Source: Leptospirillum sp.
Lineage (GTDB): Bacteria; Nitrospirota; Leptospirillia; Leptospirillales; Leptospirillaceae
Assembly: GCA_027315205.1 (NCBI GenBank)
Contig: DAHUYM010000001.1
Location: forward strand, 269,243-333,242
Length of the DNA stretch: 64,000 bases
Direction: 5' to 3'
Shown here: positions 41,488 through 54,689 of the stretch, piece after piece
Layout: each line of letters opens with the position of its first letter
Position numbering within the stretch: position 1 is the stretch's first letter
Notes under the pieces: model-generated
Database searches by the model: none
What the model saw: the letters and a program-made list of their open reading frames with translations, nothing else
What the model was told of the DNA's origin: nothing
Program-made: the position numbers and the translations under genes

Positions 41488-42582
41488 TCAACTCGCAAGA
41501 AGTTTCTGGATCACGTGTTCGCCCATTTCCCGGGTACCTACGACCTTTGTCCATCCGTAGGCGCTGATGTCGGGGGTCCGGATCCCGTCTTTAAGCACCC
41601 CCTGGACCGCCGACTCGATCCTCTTGGCCAGGTCCTCCCGATCCAGGGAGTACCGGAATAGAAGGGCGAGCGACAGGATCATGGCCAGGGGATTCGCGAG
41701 ATTCTTTCCCGCAAGATCCGGAGCGCTTCCGTGGATCGGTTCGTAAAGCCCGATCTTTCCGCCGATCGAAGCCGACGCCAGCATTCCGATAGATCCCGTG
41801 AGCTGTGCCGCCTCATCGCTCAGGATGTCTCCGAAAATGTTTCCGGTGACCAGGACATCGAACTGTTTCGGGTTCCGGACAAGCTGCATGGCGGCGTTGT
41901 CGACATACATATGGTCGAGGGCAACGTCGGAGTACTCCTTGTGGACCCGGGACACGATCTCCCGCCAAAGGACCGAGGACTCCAGGACGTTGGCCTTGTC
42001 GACCGAAGTCACCTTTTTGCGCCTTTTCCGGGCCAGGTCGAAGGCGACCCGGGCGATCCGCTCGATTTCCGGCTCGGAATAGGTTTCGGTATTGATCCCC
42101 CGGCGGATGCCGTTTTCAACGACGATCCCCCGGGGTTTCCCGAAGTAGATCCCTCCGGTCAGCTCCCGGACGACGACCAGGTCGAGGCCGGAAATGACCT
42201 CGGGCTTGAGCGTCGATGCGTCGGCCAGTTCCTGGAAAAGGCGAGCGGGCCTAAGATTCGCGTATGCCCCCAGGTGCTCCCTGATGCCGAGCAACGCCCG
42301 TTCGGGCCGAAGCTCGTAGGCAAGCGTATCGTATTTTGGGCCGCCAACCGCACCCAGCAGGACCGCATCCGAACGGTCGGCCTTTTCGAGCGTCTCCTTG
42401 GGGAGGGGCACCCCCGTGGCGTCCGTGGCCGACCCCCCGATCAGGGCGGTTTCCCATTCCAGGGAAGCCCACTTCTTATCGACGATGAGTTCCAGCATCT
42501 CGAGGACCGGTCGAAAAACTTCCGGCCCGATTCCATCCCCCGGGAGAAGAAGAAGCCTACGGGGACGATTCGCGTCCTTCAT
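41488..42582 (-). CDS. leuB: 3-isopropylmalate dehydrogenase
   Basis: LeuB oxidises and decarboxylates 3-isopropylmalate with NAD in leucine synthesis. The 364 residues have [12 protein letters not shown] at the N-terminus, [11 protein letters not shown], the substrate arginines in [40 protein letters not shown], the VDKANVL segment, and the metal-binding [12 protein letters not shown] and [14 protein letters not shown]. It follows leuA by 54 bases in the operon. LeuC and LeuD (isopropylmalate isomerase) are not in the window. Confidence 0.97.
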   Translation of the reverse strand: MKDANRPRRLLLLPGDGIGPEVFRPVLEMLELIVDKKWASLEWETALIGGSATDATGVPLPKETLEKADRSDAVLLGAVGGPKYDTLAYELRPERALLGIREHLGAYANLRPARLFQELADASTLKPEVISGLDLVVVRELTGGIYFGKPRGIVVENGIRRGINTETYSEPEIERIARVAFDLARKRRKKVTSVDKANVLESSVLWREIVSRVHKEYSDVALDHMYVDNAAMQLVRNPKQFDVLVTGNIFGDILSDEAAQLTGSIGMLASASIGGKIGLYEPIHGSAPDLAGKNLANPLAMILSLALLFRYSLDREDLAKRIESAVQGVLKDGIRTPDISAYGWTKVVGTREMGEHVIQKLLAS

Positions 42583-42636
42583 GATTCCGTCCTTTGCTGT
42601 TGTGTGTGGAGAGCGTTCCGGACCGTTGCTATCCGT

Positions 42637-44208
42637 TCAGGGGGAAGGGGTCGTACCGGCCCCGGAAACCTCGCCGGAGGTACGCAGGATTCGGCCCTTC
42701 TTCCGCTCAAGACGGTTCAAGGCCGCGAGATATGCTTTGGCAGACGCCACGAGGATATCCGTGTCGGATCCCTGCCCCAGGGAAAGAAGCCCGTCCTGAT
42801 CGATCCGGACCGTCACCTCTCCCAGGGCGTCCGTACCCCCGGTGATCCCTTTCACGGCATAGGACACAAGACGCGCGTTCGATCCCGTCAACTTCGAGAC
42901 CGTCCGGTAGATCGCATCCACGGGTCCGTCTCCCAATCCCGCCATCCTGTGCTCGACCCCGTCCCTTTCGAGAACGACCGTCGCTGTCGGCGGTATTTCC
43001 GTCCCTCCGCTCACATGAAGGCGCTTCAACACAAACCGGTCCTGAGGACGGATTTCGTCTTCGAACACAAGGGTTTCGAGATCCTCCTCGTAGAGTTCCT
43101 TCTTCTGGTCGGCCAGTTTCTTGAACCGGAGAAAAACCTTGTCGAGCTCGCTCTCGGACAGGGGATAGCCCATCTGTTCCAGCCGGTCCTTGAGAGCGTG
43201 CCGCCCGGAATGTTTTCCCAGGACCAGACGTCCCCCGAACACCCCGACTTGTTCGGGAACCAGGATTTCGTAGGTGTCCTTGTCTTTCAGGAGGCCGTCC
43301 TGATGGATGCCGGATTCGTGGGCGAACGCGTTCTCCCCGACGATCGCCTTGTTGGGCTGGACCGGCATTCCGGTGATCGTGGAAACGAGCCGGCTCGAAC
43401 GGAAAAACTCCTCGGTGCGGATCCGGGTGTCGAGTTTGAAGTACGATTTTCGGACCTTGAGCGCCATGACGATCTCTTCCATCGCCGCGTTCCCGGCCCG
43501 CTCGCCGATCCCGTTCACGGTGCACTCGACCTGGCGTGCACCCCCTTCGATCGCCGCAAGAGAGTTCGCGACCGCGAGCCCCAGATCGTCGTGGCAATGG
43601 GAGGAGAAAACAACCGTCCGTGCCCCCGGAACCGTCGCGATCAGGGACTGGAAAAGGTCCCGAACCCCGGTCGGCAGCGCGTAGCCGACAGTGTCCGGAA
43701 GGTTGATTGTGGTCGCCCCGCTTTCGATGGCGATCCGGACGGCCTCCGAAAGAAACGTCCGGTCGCTTCGCATGGCATCTTCCGCCGAGAATTCGACATC
43801 GGCGACCTTGGAGCGTGCCAGTTTGACCGACCGTTCGATCGTCTTCAGGACCTCATCGGGCGTCATGCGGAGTTTCTTTTCCATGTGGATGGGGCTCGTG
43901 GCGAGGAAAACGTGGATCCTCGGGGAACGCGCCCCTTCCAGGGCCTCCGCCGCGACGAGAATGTCCTTGTCCCGTGCGCGAGCCAGAGCGCAGACGGACG
44001 GACCGTCCTGGATCTCCCGTGCGATTTCCATGACGGCGTCAAAATCGTCCGGAGACGCAACGGGAAAGCCCGCCTCGATCACGTCGACGTTCAGGCGGGC
44101 AAGCTGCCGTGCCACATGCAGTTTTTCCTCTTTCTGCATGGAAGCCCCGGGGCTTTGCTCCCCGTCCCTGAGTGTCGTGTCGAAGATGCGAACCATGTCC
44201 GAAGCCAT
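42637..44208 (-). CDS. leuA: 2-isopropylmalate synthase
   Basis: LeuA condenses acetyl-CoA with 2-oxoisovalerate, the committed step to leucine. The ATG at 44208 (GGAGG five bases upstream) gives 523 residues. The TIM-barrel catalytic part (about 1-270) shows IFDTTLRDGEQSPGASM, EAGFPVAS, FSSHCHDDLGLAVANSLAAIEGGA and GNAAMEEIVMAL. The C-terminal leucine-binding regulatory domain (about 385-510) is complete, so feedback control is expected. It follows pssA by 11 bases. A citramalate synthase role cannot be ruled out without alignment but is less likely next to leuB. Confidence 0.95.
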   Translation of the reverse strand: MASDMVRIFDTTLRDGEQSPGASMQKEEKLHVARQLARLNVDVIEAGFPVASPDDFDAVMEIAREIQDGPSVCALARARDKDILVAAEALEGARSPRIHVFLATSPIHMEKKLRMTPDEVLKTIERSVKLARSKVADVEFSAEDAMRSDRTFLSEAVRIAIESGATTINLPDTVGYALPTGVRDLFQSLIATVPGARTVVFSSHCHDDLGLAVANSLAAIEGGARQVECTVNGIGERAGNAAMEEIVMALKVRKSYFKLDTRIRTEEFFRSSRLVSTITGMPVQPNKAIVGENAFAHESGIHQDGLLKDKDTYEILVPEQVGVFGGRLVLGKHSGRHALKDRLEQMGYPLSESELDKVFLRFKKLADQKKELYEEDLETLVFEDEIRPQDRFVLKRLHVSGGTEIPPTATVVLERDGVEHRMAGLGDGPVDAIYRTVSKLTGSNARLVSYAVKGITGGTDALGEVTVRIDQDGLLSLGQGSDTDILVASAKAYLAALNRLERKKGRILRTSGEVSGAGTTPSP

Positions 44209-44219
44209 GGGAACCTCCA

Positions 44220-45053
44220 TCAAAACTTTCGCCGTTTGGGACCGTGCACCGGACCGAAGCGCGAAGGGGACTGGTCCATCGCCGGGAGCTCGGGTTCGAG
44301 CCTTTGAGGTTTCCGGACGATATACCGGTACAGGATAAATTCCGCAGGACCCAGAAGAGTATATCCCAGAATCGCCAGGAAGAGGGACTGCTTTGGATAG
44401 AGAACGAACAACAGCGCCACCAGAAGGACCGAAACGAACGTATGGAGGGATTTCCTGAGGAACCGGACTTCTTTGAAGCTCCTGTAGGGAACGGGGCTGA
44501 CCATCAGGATCGCCACCAGATACGTCGCGGCCAGGAAAAACCCGGACGTGAAGGGAAAGACCACCGAAAGGGGGCCGTTTTTCGCCAGTTCCGAGGATAC
44601 GAGGAAAAGGGCGCCCGCGGGAATCGGAAGACCTACGAAATAACGGCTCGAGACCCGGGTCGTGATGACGTTGAACCGGGCGAGCCTGAGCGCTCCGCAG
44701 GTGGCGAACAGGAATGCCGCGAGAAGTCCCAGGCGATGGTACTGAAGGAGTTCCGAGTTGAACACGAGGAACGCCGGCGCGACTCCGAACGAGATGAGAT
44801 CTGCAAGGCTGTCGTATTCGACCCCGAACTGGCTTGTGGCCCGGGCCAGCCGGGCAACTTTCCCGTCGAGATTGTCGAAGACGGCCGCCATCAGGATCGA
44901 GAACGACGCGTGCAGGAAGTCGTGCCGGAAGCTCTGGACGATCGCGAGGAAACCGAAGAACAGGTTGCCGGTGGTGAACAGGTTGGGCAAGATGTAGATG
45001 CCCCTCGACCGTCCTCCCCGTTTTTCGGATCCGTTATTCTGAAAATGTTCCAA
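44220..45053 (-). CDS. pssA: CDP-diacylglycerol--serine O-phosphatidyltransferase
   Basis: PssA joins serine to CDP-diacylglycerol to give phosphatidylserine. The 277-residue membrane protein carries the CDP-alcohol phosphatidyltransferase motif DNLDGKVARLARATSQFG at 60-77, continuing to D81 and D85, and about seven hydrophobic segments. The TTG start at 45053 overlaps the psd stop by 20 bases, so the two consecutive enzymes of phosphatidylethanolamine synthesis are coupled. A psd-pssA pair between ilvC and leuA is a known conserved arrangement in several phyla. Confidence 0.93.
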   Translation of the reverse strand: MEHFQNNGSEKRGGRSRGIYILPNLFTTGNLFFGFLAIVQSFRHDFLHASFSILMAAVFDNLDGKVARLARATSQFGVEYDSLADLISFGVAPAFLVFNSELLQYHRLGLLAAFLFATCGALRLARFNVITTRVSSRYFVGLPIPAGALFLVSSELAKNGPLSVVFPFTSGFFLAATYLVAILMVSPVPYRSFKEVRFLRKSLHTFVSVLLVALLFVLYPKQSLFLAILGYTLLGPAEFILYRYIVRKPQRLEPELPAMDQSPSRFGPVHGPKRRKF

Positions 45054-45675
45054 TGATGGATTCCCCCCCCTTGACGCGGTCTCCCAAGCGGACTCTGACG
45101 GACGTCCGTTCCGGCAGGTCGAGGTCGACCCGGCTCCCGAACCGGATCAGGCCGAACAAAGTTCCCGCCTCCAACCTGTCGGAAGGTTCCGCGTAACAGA
45201 CGATGCGCCGTGCGACGAGACCCGCGACCTGCGTCATCGAAATCCTGTCACCCCTCTCGGTCGAGAGGACCAGGATATTCCGCTCGTTGTGCTCGGACGC
45301 CTTGTCCATGTCCGCATTGAAGAAAGCGCCGGGTATGTATTCGATCGATTCGACCGTCCCCGTGACCGGAATCCGGTTCAAGTGCACATCGAACACATTC
45401 ATGAAGATCCCGACCTTCCACCGCCCGGTTCCGGGATCCTGTTCGGACTTGACGATTTTTCCGTCGGCAGGCGAAAGAATCAGGTCTTTGCCTTCCGGTA
45501 CCGAACGCCTGGGGTTCCGGAAGAAGTTCAGGACGAAGGCCGGTAGCAGGACGGAAACCAGTCCCCAACCACGGAACAAGGCCAGGCACAAAAGTAAAAA
45601 GAGGAGGGCCAACGTGACGAACGGAATTCCCTCGCGCGCGATCCTTCCTTCAAAGTGGCCGGGCGAAACCCTCAT
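45034..45675 (-). CDS. psd: Phosphatidylserine decarboxylase (short, Psd-A type)
   Basis: Psd makes phosphatidylethanolamine. This 213-residue proenzyme has two membrane segments (about 16-50), then LSPADGKIV, FMNVFDVHLNR, SEHNERN, and the self-cleavage site FGSR at 179-182. There Ser181 would become the pyruvoyl group, separating a beta chain of about 180 residues from a short alpha chain. The length is that of the short proenzyme class found in many non-enteric bacteria. It lies six bases after ilvC and overlaps pssA. Confidence 0.93.
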   Translation of the reverse strand: MRVSPGHFEGRIAREGIPFVTLALLFLLLCLALFRGWGLVSVLLPAFVLNFFRNPRRSVPEGKDLILSPADGKIVKSEQDPGTGRWKVGIFMNVFDVHLNRIPVTGTVESIEYIPGAFFNADMDKASEHNERNILVLSTERGDRISMTQVAGLVARRIVCYAEPSDRLEAGTLFGLIRFGSRVDLDLPERTSVRVRLGDRVKGGESIIGTFSE

Positions 45676-45681
45676 CTGCCG

Positions 45682-47323
<1,642 letters not shown>

Positions 47324-47346
47324 GGATCCCTCCCGAACCGGCACCG

Positions 47347-49092
47347 TCATGCTGTCAGGATGGAATCCCGCTTCTTGGGATCATCCTTTTCTCCGGGCGA
47401 TTCAAAAATCATTTCGATGTTCGACCCTCCGGCCGGAACCATCGGGAACACATTTTCCTCGGGATCGACCTGGAACTCCATCAGTACGGGTCCCCGGCGC
47501 GAAAAACCGTCCAGGATCACGTCCTCGACCTGTTCGGGACGCGTGGCTCTCAAACCCGCGGCTCCGAAGGCTTCGGCGAGTTTAACGAAGTCCGGGGACT
47601 GCCCGATGAACGAGGATGAATACCGGCTTCCGTAGAAGAATTCCTGCCATTGGCGGACCATTCCGAGGTATTGGTTGTTCAGGATGACGATCTTGACCGG
47701 AAGATCGAGCGACACCACCGTGGCGAGCTCCTGGACGTTCATGAGGAAGCTTCCCTCGCCTGTGATCGCGATGACCCTCTTGTTGGGAAAGGCTTTCTGC
47801 GCGCCGATCGCCGCCGGAAAACCGTACCCCATCGTACCGAGGCCGCCCGAGGTCAGCCACGTGTTCGGGCTGATGAACTTGAAAAATTGTGCCGTCCACA
47901 TCTGGTGCTGACCGACGTCGGTCGAGACGATGCAGTCTCCCTGGGTGTACTGGTAGATTTTCTCGATCACGTACTGGGGTTTGATGACTTCCTTGTCGAA
48001 CGAGTAGACGAGGGGATGCTCTTTCTCCCATTCATGGGTCTGCTCCACCCACGGGTCGAAATGCCTGAAGGCGTCTTCGCTCCCGGAGATTTCCCGAAGT
48101 TCCTCGATCAAATCCTTTAAAATGGTTTTGGCGTCGCCGACAATCGGAACCTCGACATGAAAGTTTTTCCGGATCGACGTGGGATCGATATCGATATGGA
48201 TGACCTTCGAATGGGGGGAAAATTCAGCGATCTTCCCCGTCACCCGATCGTCGAACCGCACGCCGACAGCGATCAGGACATCCGCATGGTGAATCGCCAT
48301 GTTGGCCGCGTAGGTGCCGTGCATCCCGAGCATTCCCAGAAACCGGGGGCTGTCTCCCGGAATCGCACCCAGTCCCATGAGAGTCAGGGTCGTGGGAATG
48401 TTCGCGAGGTTCACGAGCTCGAGGAGTTCCTTGTGGGCCCCGGAAGAGATGATCCCACCTCCGGCGTAAAGAACCGGCTTGCGGGCCTTTAGGATCGCCT
48501 GGGCCGCTTTTCGTATCTGCCACCGATTCCCCTGTATCGTCGGATTGTAACTTCGTATCGAGACCGTTTCCGGATAGTGGAACTCGGCTTTTTCCAGGAT
48601 GACATCCTTCGGAAAATCGATCAGGACGGGCCCGGGCCTGCCGGTCCGGGCGATATAGAAGGCCTCCTTGATGATTTTCGGAAGATCGGCGATCTTTCTC
48701 ACCAGAAAATTGTGCTTGGTGCAGGACCGGCTCATCCCGATGATGTCCGCCTCCTGGAAGGCATCGTTTCCGATCATCTTCGTGGGAACCTGTCCGGTAA
48801 TGACGACAAGCGGAATCGAGTCCATATTGGCGTCGGCAAGGCCGGTGAGGGTGTTCGTGGCCCCCGGACCGGAGGTGACGAGGACGACTCCGACGGTGTT
48901 CGTGGAACGGGCATAGCCTTCCGCTGCATGGACCGCGCCCTGTTCATGGCGCGTCAGGATCACCTGAAGGGAGGGGTCCTTGTATAGGGCATCGAAAATC
49001 GGGAGGACGACTCCCCCGGGATATCCGAAGATATGGGACACTTTTTCGCGTTTGAGTGATTCCAGGAGCATCTCTGCCCCGTTCATTTTCAT
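47347..49092 (-). CDS. ilvB: Acetolactate synthase large (catalytic) subunit
   Basis: IlvB makes acetolactate or acetohydroxybutyrate using thiamine diphosphate and FAD. The ATG at 49092 (AAGGAG seven bases upstream) gives 581 residues. Visible features are IFGYPGGVVLPIFDAL, the catalytic Glu in RHEQGAVHAAEGYAR, VTSGPGATNTLTGLADA, the FAD-domain GGGIISSGAH, and the ThDP motif GEGSFLMNVQELATVVSLDLPVKIVILNNQ (GDG-type with Glu, shown in part). It heads a ten-gene operon whose promoter is probably at 49159-49188. No leader-peptide attenuator is evident in the short leader. Confidence 0.97.
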   Translation of the reverse strand: MKMNGAEMLLESLKREKVSHIFGYPGGVVLPIFDALYKDPSLQVILTRHEQGAVHAAEGYARSTNTVGVVLVTSGPGATNTLTGLADANMDSIPLVVITGQVPTKMIGNDAFQEADIIGMSRSCTKHNFLVRKIADLPKIIKEAFYIARTGRPGPVLIDFPKDVILEKAEFHYPETVSIRSYNPTIQGNRWQIRKAAQAILKARKPVLYAGGGIISSGAHKELLELVNLANIPTTLTLMGLGAIPGDSPRFLGMLGMHGTYAANMAIHHADVLIAVGVRFDDRVTGKIAEFSPHSKVIHIDIDPTSIRKNFHVEVPIVGDAKTILKDLIEELREISGSEDAFRHFDPWVEQTHEWEKEHPLVYSFDKEVIKPQYVIEKIYQYTQGDCIVSTDVGQHQMWTAQFFKFISPNTWLTSGGLGTMGYGFPAAIGAQKAFPNKRVIAITGEGSFLMNVQELATVVSLDLPVKIVILNNQYLGMVRQWQEFFYGSRYSSSFIGQSPDFVKLAEAFGAAGLRATRPEQVEDVILDGFSRRGPVLMEFQVDPEENVFPMVPAGGSNIEMIFESPGEKDDPKKRDSILTA

Positions 49093-49158
49093 GGAAGGTC
49101 TCCTTCGAAAGTCGACCGATATCGGGTAGAACATGTTCTCATCATTCGATAAAGTTTC

Positions 49159-49188
49159 ATTTTATGACAGTATTTCAAGGTGGGTCAA
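49159..49188 (-). promoter_or_regulatory. Promoter of the ilvB operon
   Basis: On the minus strand, TTGACC (49188-49183) and TAAAAT (49164-49159) are 18 bases apart. The predicted start near 49152 leaves about 60 bases to the ilvB ATG. Confidence 0.6.
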
Positions 49189-49585
49189 GCTCTCGTATGG
49201 TTCATGGGTTCGGTCTCCTTAGGTTGGGGATACGGTTTCTGAAAAGTTTTTAATTGAATAAAAGAAATCGTAAAAGCCCTAGGCGAACTCGGTTTCCGGG
49301 GAAAGAATCGGAAAAATGCCGATCTACTAAAATGTTAGAATCATGCCGGGACGGTGGAAAAATTCGTTGGGAAACGTTGGTTGAATTGTGGATGATCCTT
49401 TTGATACGATCATGCCCATCGTAATCGGTTGACATTTCATATGCCGTCCACGTCTCTTCCACAAGGCGCGTTTAACCCTATCCTAAATAGAGTCCATTTT
49501 TCTCCTGTCCCGTAGGTCGTTTTGCGTTTTTCACAGCTGTGAAAAAAGTGTGGGGTTGTTTGTCAGTGAAGGACTTGTTTCGAAG
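49189..49585. other. Candidate oriC / dnaA control region
   Basis: This gene-free stretch between the divergent ilvB operon and dnaA contains an AT-rich tract (about 49230-49275) and four matches, exact or one base off, to the DnaA-box pattern TTWTNCACA: 49387-49395 (reverse, TCATCCACA), 49455-49463 (TCTTCCACA), 49527-49535 (TTTTTCACA) and 49538-49546 (reverse). Its place beside dnaA-dnaN-gyrB-gyrA and near the ParABS locus supports an origin function. Not proven from sequence alone. Confidence 0.55.
49527..49546. promoter_or_regulatory. 20-base palindrome of two back-to-back DnaA-box-like sites
   Basis: TTTTTCACAGCTGTGAAAAA is a perfect palindrome. Each half, TTTTTCACA, fits TTWTNCACA. It lies 40 bases before the dnaA ATG and could serve DnaA autoregulation or origin binding. 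Confidence 0.55.
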
Positions 49586-50983
49586 ATGAATCAAACGCTT
49601 TGGGAAAGGGTTCTCGAACATTTCCGCGAATTCGGTCCTGAGCCGGGTGCGCGGGAACGGGACGGTATCCTGGATCTGTTATCGGGGGCGGAATTCAAAG
49701 GGGATAAAAGAGATTATTCCCTGATCGTGGGCAGTTCCTTTGTCCAGCGACTGGTTCAGGAGCGCTATCTGGAAGATCTGATCGCCGTGCTCAGGGAAGT
49801 GACGCACGATCCGGACGTGTCTATGGACGTTCAGTTTCATACCGAAAGTCCGGTCCGGAAGAAAAAGAAATCGAAGGACTCTTTCCCAGAGACGAAAAAA
49901 GGGCAGGAACGTCCTTCCGGAAACCTTCCGCTTGTCCCGACGCCATCCCCGGCCTGGAAACATAACCTGAACACCCGCTACACCTTTGAAAATTACGTCG
50001 TCGGTGTCTGCAACCAGTTCGCCCATGCGGCGGGCTATGCCATCGCCAGCAATCCTTCCCGTGCCTACAATCCTTTTTATGTCTTCGGAAGCGTCGGGCT
50101 CGGAAAGACCCACCTCGTGACCGCTATCGGGAATTGCATGGTCGAGCGGTTCCCCGGGCTGAAGATCCTCTACATCACCACGGAATCGTTCCTGAACGAA
50201 ATGGTCAACGCGATCAAGTACGCGAAAATGAACGAATTCCGTGAACGGTACCGGAAGATCGATGTCCTGATCATGGACGACATCCAGTTTCTTTCGGGCA
50301 AGGAACGGACCCAGGAGGAGTTCTTTTACACGTTCAACGCCCTGTACGAGAACGGAAAGCAGATCATCCTCTCGAGCGACTGCACGCCTAACGATATCCC
50401 GACCCTGGAAGGACGGCTCAAGTCCCGGTTCGGATGGGGGCTGATCGCGGATATCCAGATTCCGGACTTCGAAACGAAAATCGCGATCCTTCGGGAAAAA
50501 ATGAAACAGGAGAAGGTGGCTCTTCCCGAAGACGTGGTTTTTTACCTGGCGAATTCGGTCAAATCCAACATTCGGGAGCTGGAAGGGGCTATGATACGTC
50601 TTGGCGCCTACGGCAACCTGATGGGAAAGCCGATCACGATCGAGGTGGCCAGAAAACTTCTTTCCGATCTTCTCCCGACCTCCCGAGACACGATCGGCAT
50701 CGAACGGATCATCCAGGAGGTCGCGGACTACTATAAGGTGTCTCCGAAGGAGGTTCGTTCCAAAAAGCGCCACAAGACGCTTGTGGCGGCCCGGCATATG
50801 GCCGTCTATCTTATCCGGGACATGACCCAGAAGTCCTATCCCGAGATCGGGAGGGAGATGGGGGGAAGAGACCATTCGACCGCAATCTATTCCTTCAAAC
50901 TCATCGAGGAACGGCTGGAGTCCGATCCCGCCGTTTCCGCGGATGTCGATTTCTTGAAGAAAAAACTGGAACAATCGGAGTAG
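49586..50983 (+). CDS. dnaA: Chromosomal replication initiator protein DnaA
   Basis: DnaA binds DnaA boxes and opens oriC. The ATG at 49586 gives 465 residues beginning MNQTLWERVLEHFREFG (domain I, about 1-85). A short charged linker (about 90-125) follows, then the AAA+ domain with Walker A GSVGLGKT at 168-175, Walker B LIMDDIQFL and the arginine-finger region. The C-terminal helix-turn-helix ends in MGGRDHSTAIYSFKLIEE, the DnaA signature. The frame is open from a GTG at 49550, but that would overlap the palindrome and has no ribosome site; AAGGA lies 12 bases before the chosen ATG. dnaN follows after 12 bases. Confidence 0.97.
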   Translation: MNQTLWERVLEHFREFGPEPGARERDGILDLLSGAEFKGDKRDYSLIVGSSFVQRLVQERYLEDLIAVLREVTHDPDVSMDVQFHTESPVRKKKKSKDSFPETKKGQERPSGNLPLVPTPSPAWKHNLNTRYTFENYVVGVCNQFAHAAGYAIASNPSRAYNPFYVFGSVGLGKTHLVTAIGNCMVERFPGLKILYITTESFLNEMVNAIKYAKMNEFRERYRKIDVLIMDDIQFLSGKERTQEEFFYTFNALYENGKQIILSSDCTPNDIPTLEGRLKSRFGWGLIADIQIPDFETKIAILREKMKQEKVALPEDVVFYLANSVKSNIRELEGAMIRLGAYGNLMGKPITIEVARKLLSDLLPTSRDTIGIERIIQEVADYYKVSPKEVRSKKRHKTLVAARHMAVYLIRDMTQKSYPEIGREMGGRDHSTAIYSFKLIEERLESDPAVSADVDFLKKKLEQSE

Positions 50984-50995
50984 GAGGGTCCGCCT

Positions 50996-52150
50996 TTGGA
51001 AATCGTCGTCGATCAAGAGGCGTTTCTCGATGGTGTTCAGAGGGTCGCCACCCTGGCCGAAAGGAAGAACTTGGTTCAGGTCGGCTCCTTCATCCTGATC
51101 GAAGCCCGGGACCAGAAAGCGATCCTGTTCGCGTCGGACGCCCAGACCGGCGGCCGCTTCGAAGTCCCGTGCGAGGTACGAATCCCGGGAAAAACGACCG
51201 TCGTCGGGAAAAAATTGCACCAGCTCTTCCGCGAACTCCCTCCGGGAAAGGTGGTCCTGGCCCGCGAAGAAAACGGAACGACGCGCATCGAGCGGGAAAG
51301 GATCCTTTACCATCTGAAAGGGATCGACCCGAACGAATATGCCGGCTTTCCTGAGATCCGGCCGGATTATTCGTTCCTCCTCCCCCTGGACGTCCTTGTC
51401 GACCAGCTCCGGAAGACCCTTCCTTTCACACTGGACGACGACACGAAGCCGATGAACGGGATTCTCTTCCATCGGGTCCGTGAAGACGGAAAGGTGTTTT
51501 TGAACATCGTCGGTACCGACGGCCATCGTCTCCATCACGGCAGGGTGCCCCTGGGCGAGGACGCGGGAGCCGACCTTGCCGGCCAGAGCGAGTCCCGGTT
51601 CATCCTGCGGAAACGGAATCTCCAGGACCTGGCCCACATCCTGGAAATCGACCTAAAAACTGGCCCGGTCTCCGTCGAGGTCGTCGTCAACCCAAAGTAT
51701 GCGACCTTTCGCTGGGGCGGATTCTATTACTACACGCGCCTTCTCGGAACTCCGTTTCCCAATTACCGGGACGCGTTCCCGACCCAGTTCACGGTCACCC
51801 TCGACTGTTCCCGCGACCTCCTCGAGTCGGCGATCCGCCGGGTCGGGCTCGTTTCCGAAAAGAAGCAGGAAGTGACCTTCGAATGGGACGAGCGGTTCCT
51901 GACCCTGAAGGCCCAAAACGAGGAGATCGGCGAATCGGTCGAAACCCTGCCGGTTTTTCTGAAGGGGGCTCCCGGGCGCCTGGCCTTCAATACCGAGTAC
52001 CTGAAGGCCCTTCTCCAGACAAGCCAGGGGGAGACCATGAGGATGGAAGCGGAATATTCGGGAGATGCGGGACAGAAGGAAACCATTCCGGTCATCTGGA
52101 TGTGCGTTGAAGAGCCCCAGTCCCGATACGTGATCATGCCGCTCGACTGA
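50996..52150 (+). CDS. dnaN: DNA polymerase III beta subunit (sliding clamp)
   Basis: DnaN is the ring clamp that tethers polymerase III to DNA. The 384-residue product spans three clamp domains. Recognisable features are FASDAQTGGRFEV, LPFTLDDDTKPMNGILF at the start of domain II, VGTDGHRLHHGRVPL, and the C-terminal PVIW...RYVIMPLD, with the typical M-P-hydrophobic end. Translation starts at TTG 50996 with GGAGG eight bases upstream, 12 bases after dnaA, so the two are one operon. recF, which commonly follows dnaN, is absent here and gyrB comes next. Confidence 0.96.
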   Translation: MEIVVDQEAFLDGVQRVATLAERKNLVQVGSFILIEARDQKAILFASDAQTGGRFEVPCEVRIPGKTTVVGKKLHQLFRELPPGKVVLAREENGTTRIERERILYHLKGIDPNEYAGFPEIRPDYSFLLPLDVLVDQLRKTLPFTLDDDTKPMNGILFHRVREDGKVFLNIVGTDGHRLHHGRVPLGEDAGADLAGQSESRFILRKRNLQDLAHILEIDLKTGPVSVEVVVNPKYATFRWGGFYYYTRLLGTPFPNYRDAFPTQFTVTLDCSRDLLESAIRRVGLVSEKKQEVTFEWDERFLTLKAQNEEIGESVETLPVFLKGAPGRLAFNTEYLKALLQTSQGETMRMEAEYSGDAGQKETIPVIWMCVEEPQSRYVIMPLD

Positions 52151-52192
52151 GAGCGATTTGGACGACCGGTGGAACCCAAGATTAAAAACTAA

Positions 52193-54661
<2,469 letters not shown>

Positions 54662-54689
54662 ACCGAATGCGCCATAAGGGGGAGTGCCG

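Noticed and set aside
41731..44307. Very long plus-strand open frame (858 codons) opposite leuB and leuA
   Set aside because: It is the complement shadow of two highly conserved enzymes in GC-rich DNA. Its translation is low-complexity and Arg/Asp/Gly-rich with no family match.
49679..51637. 652-codon minus-strand frame opposite dnaA and dnaN
   Set aside because: Antisense shadow of two certain genes.
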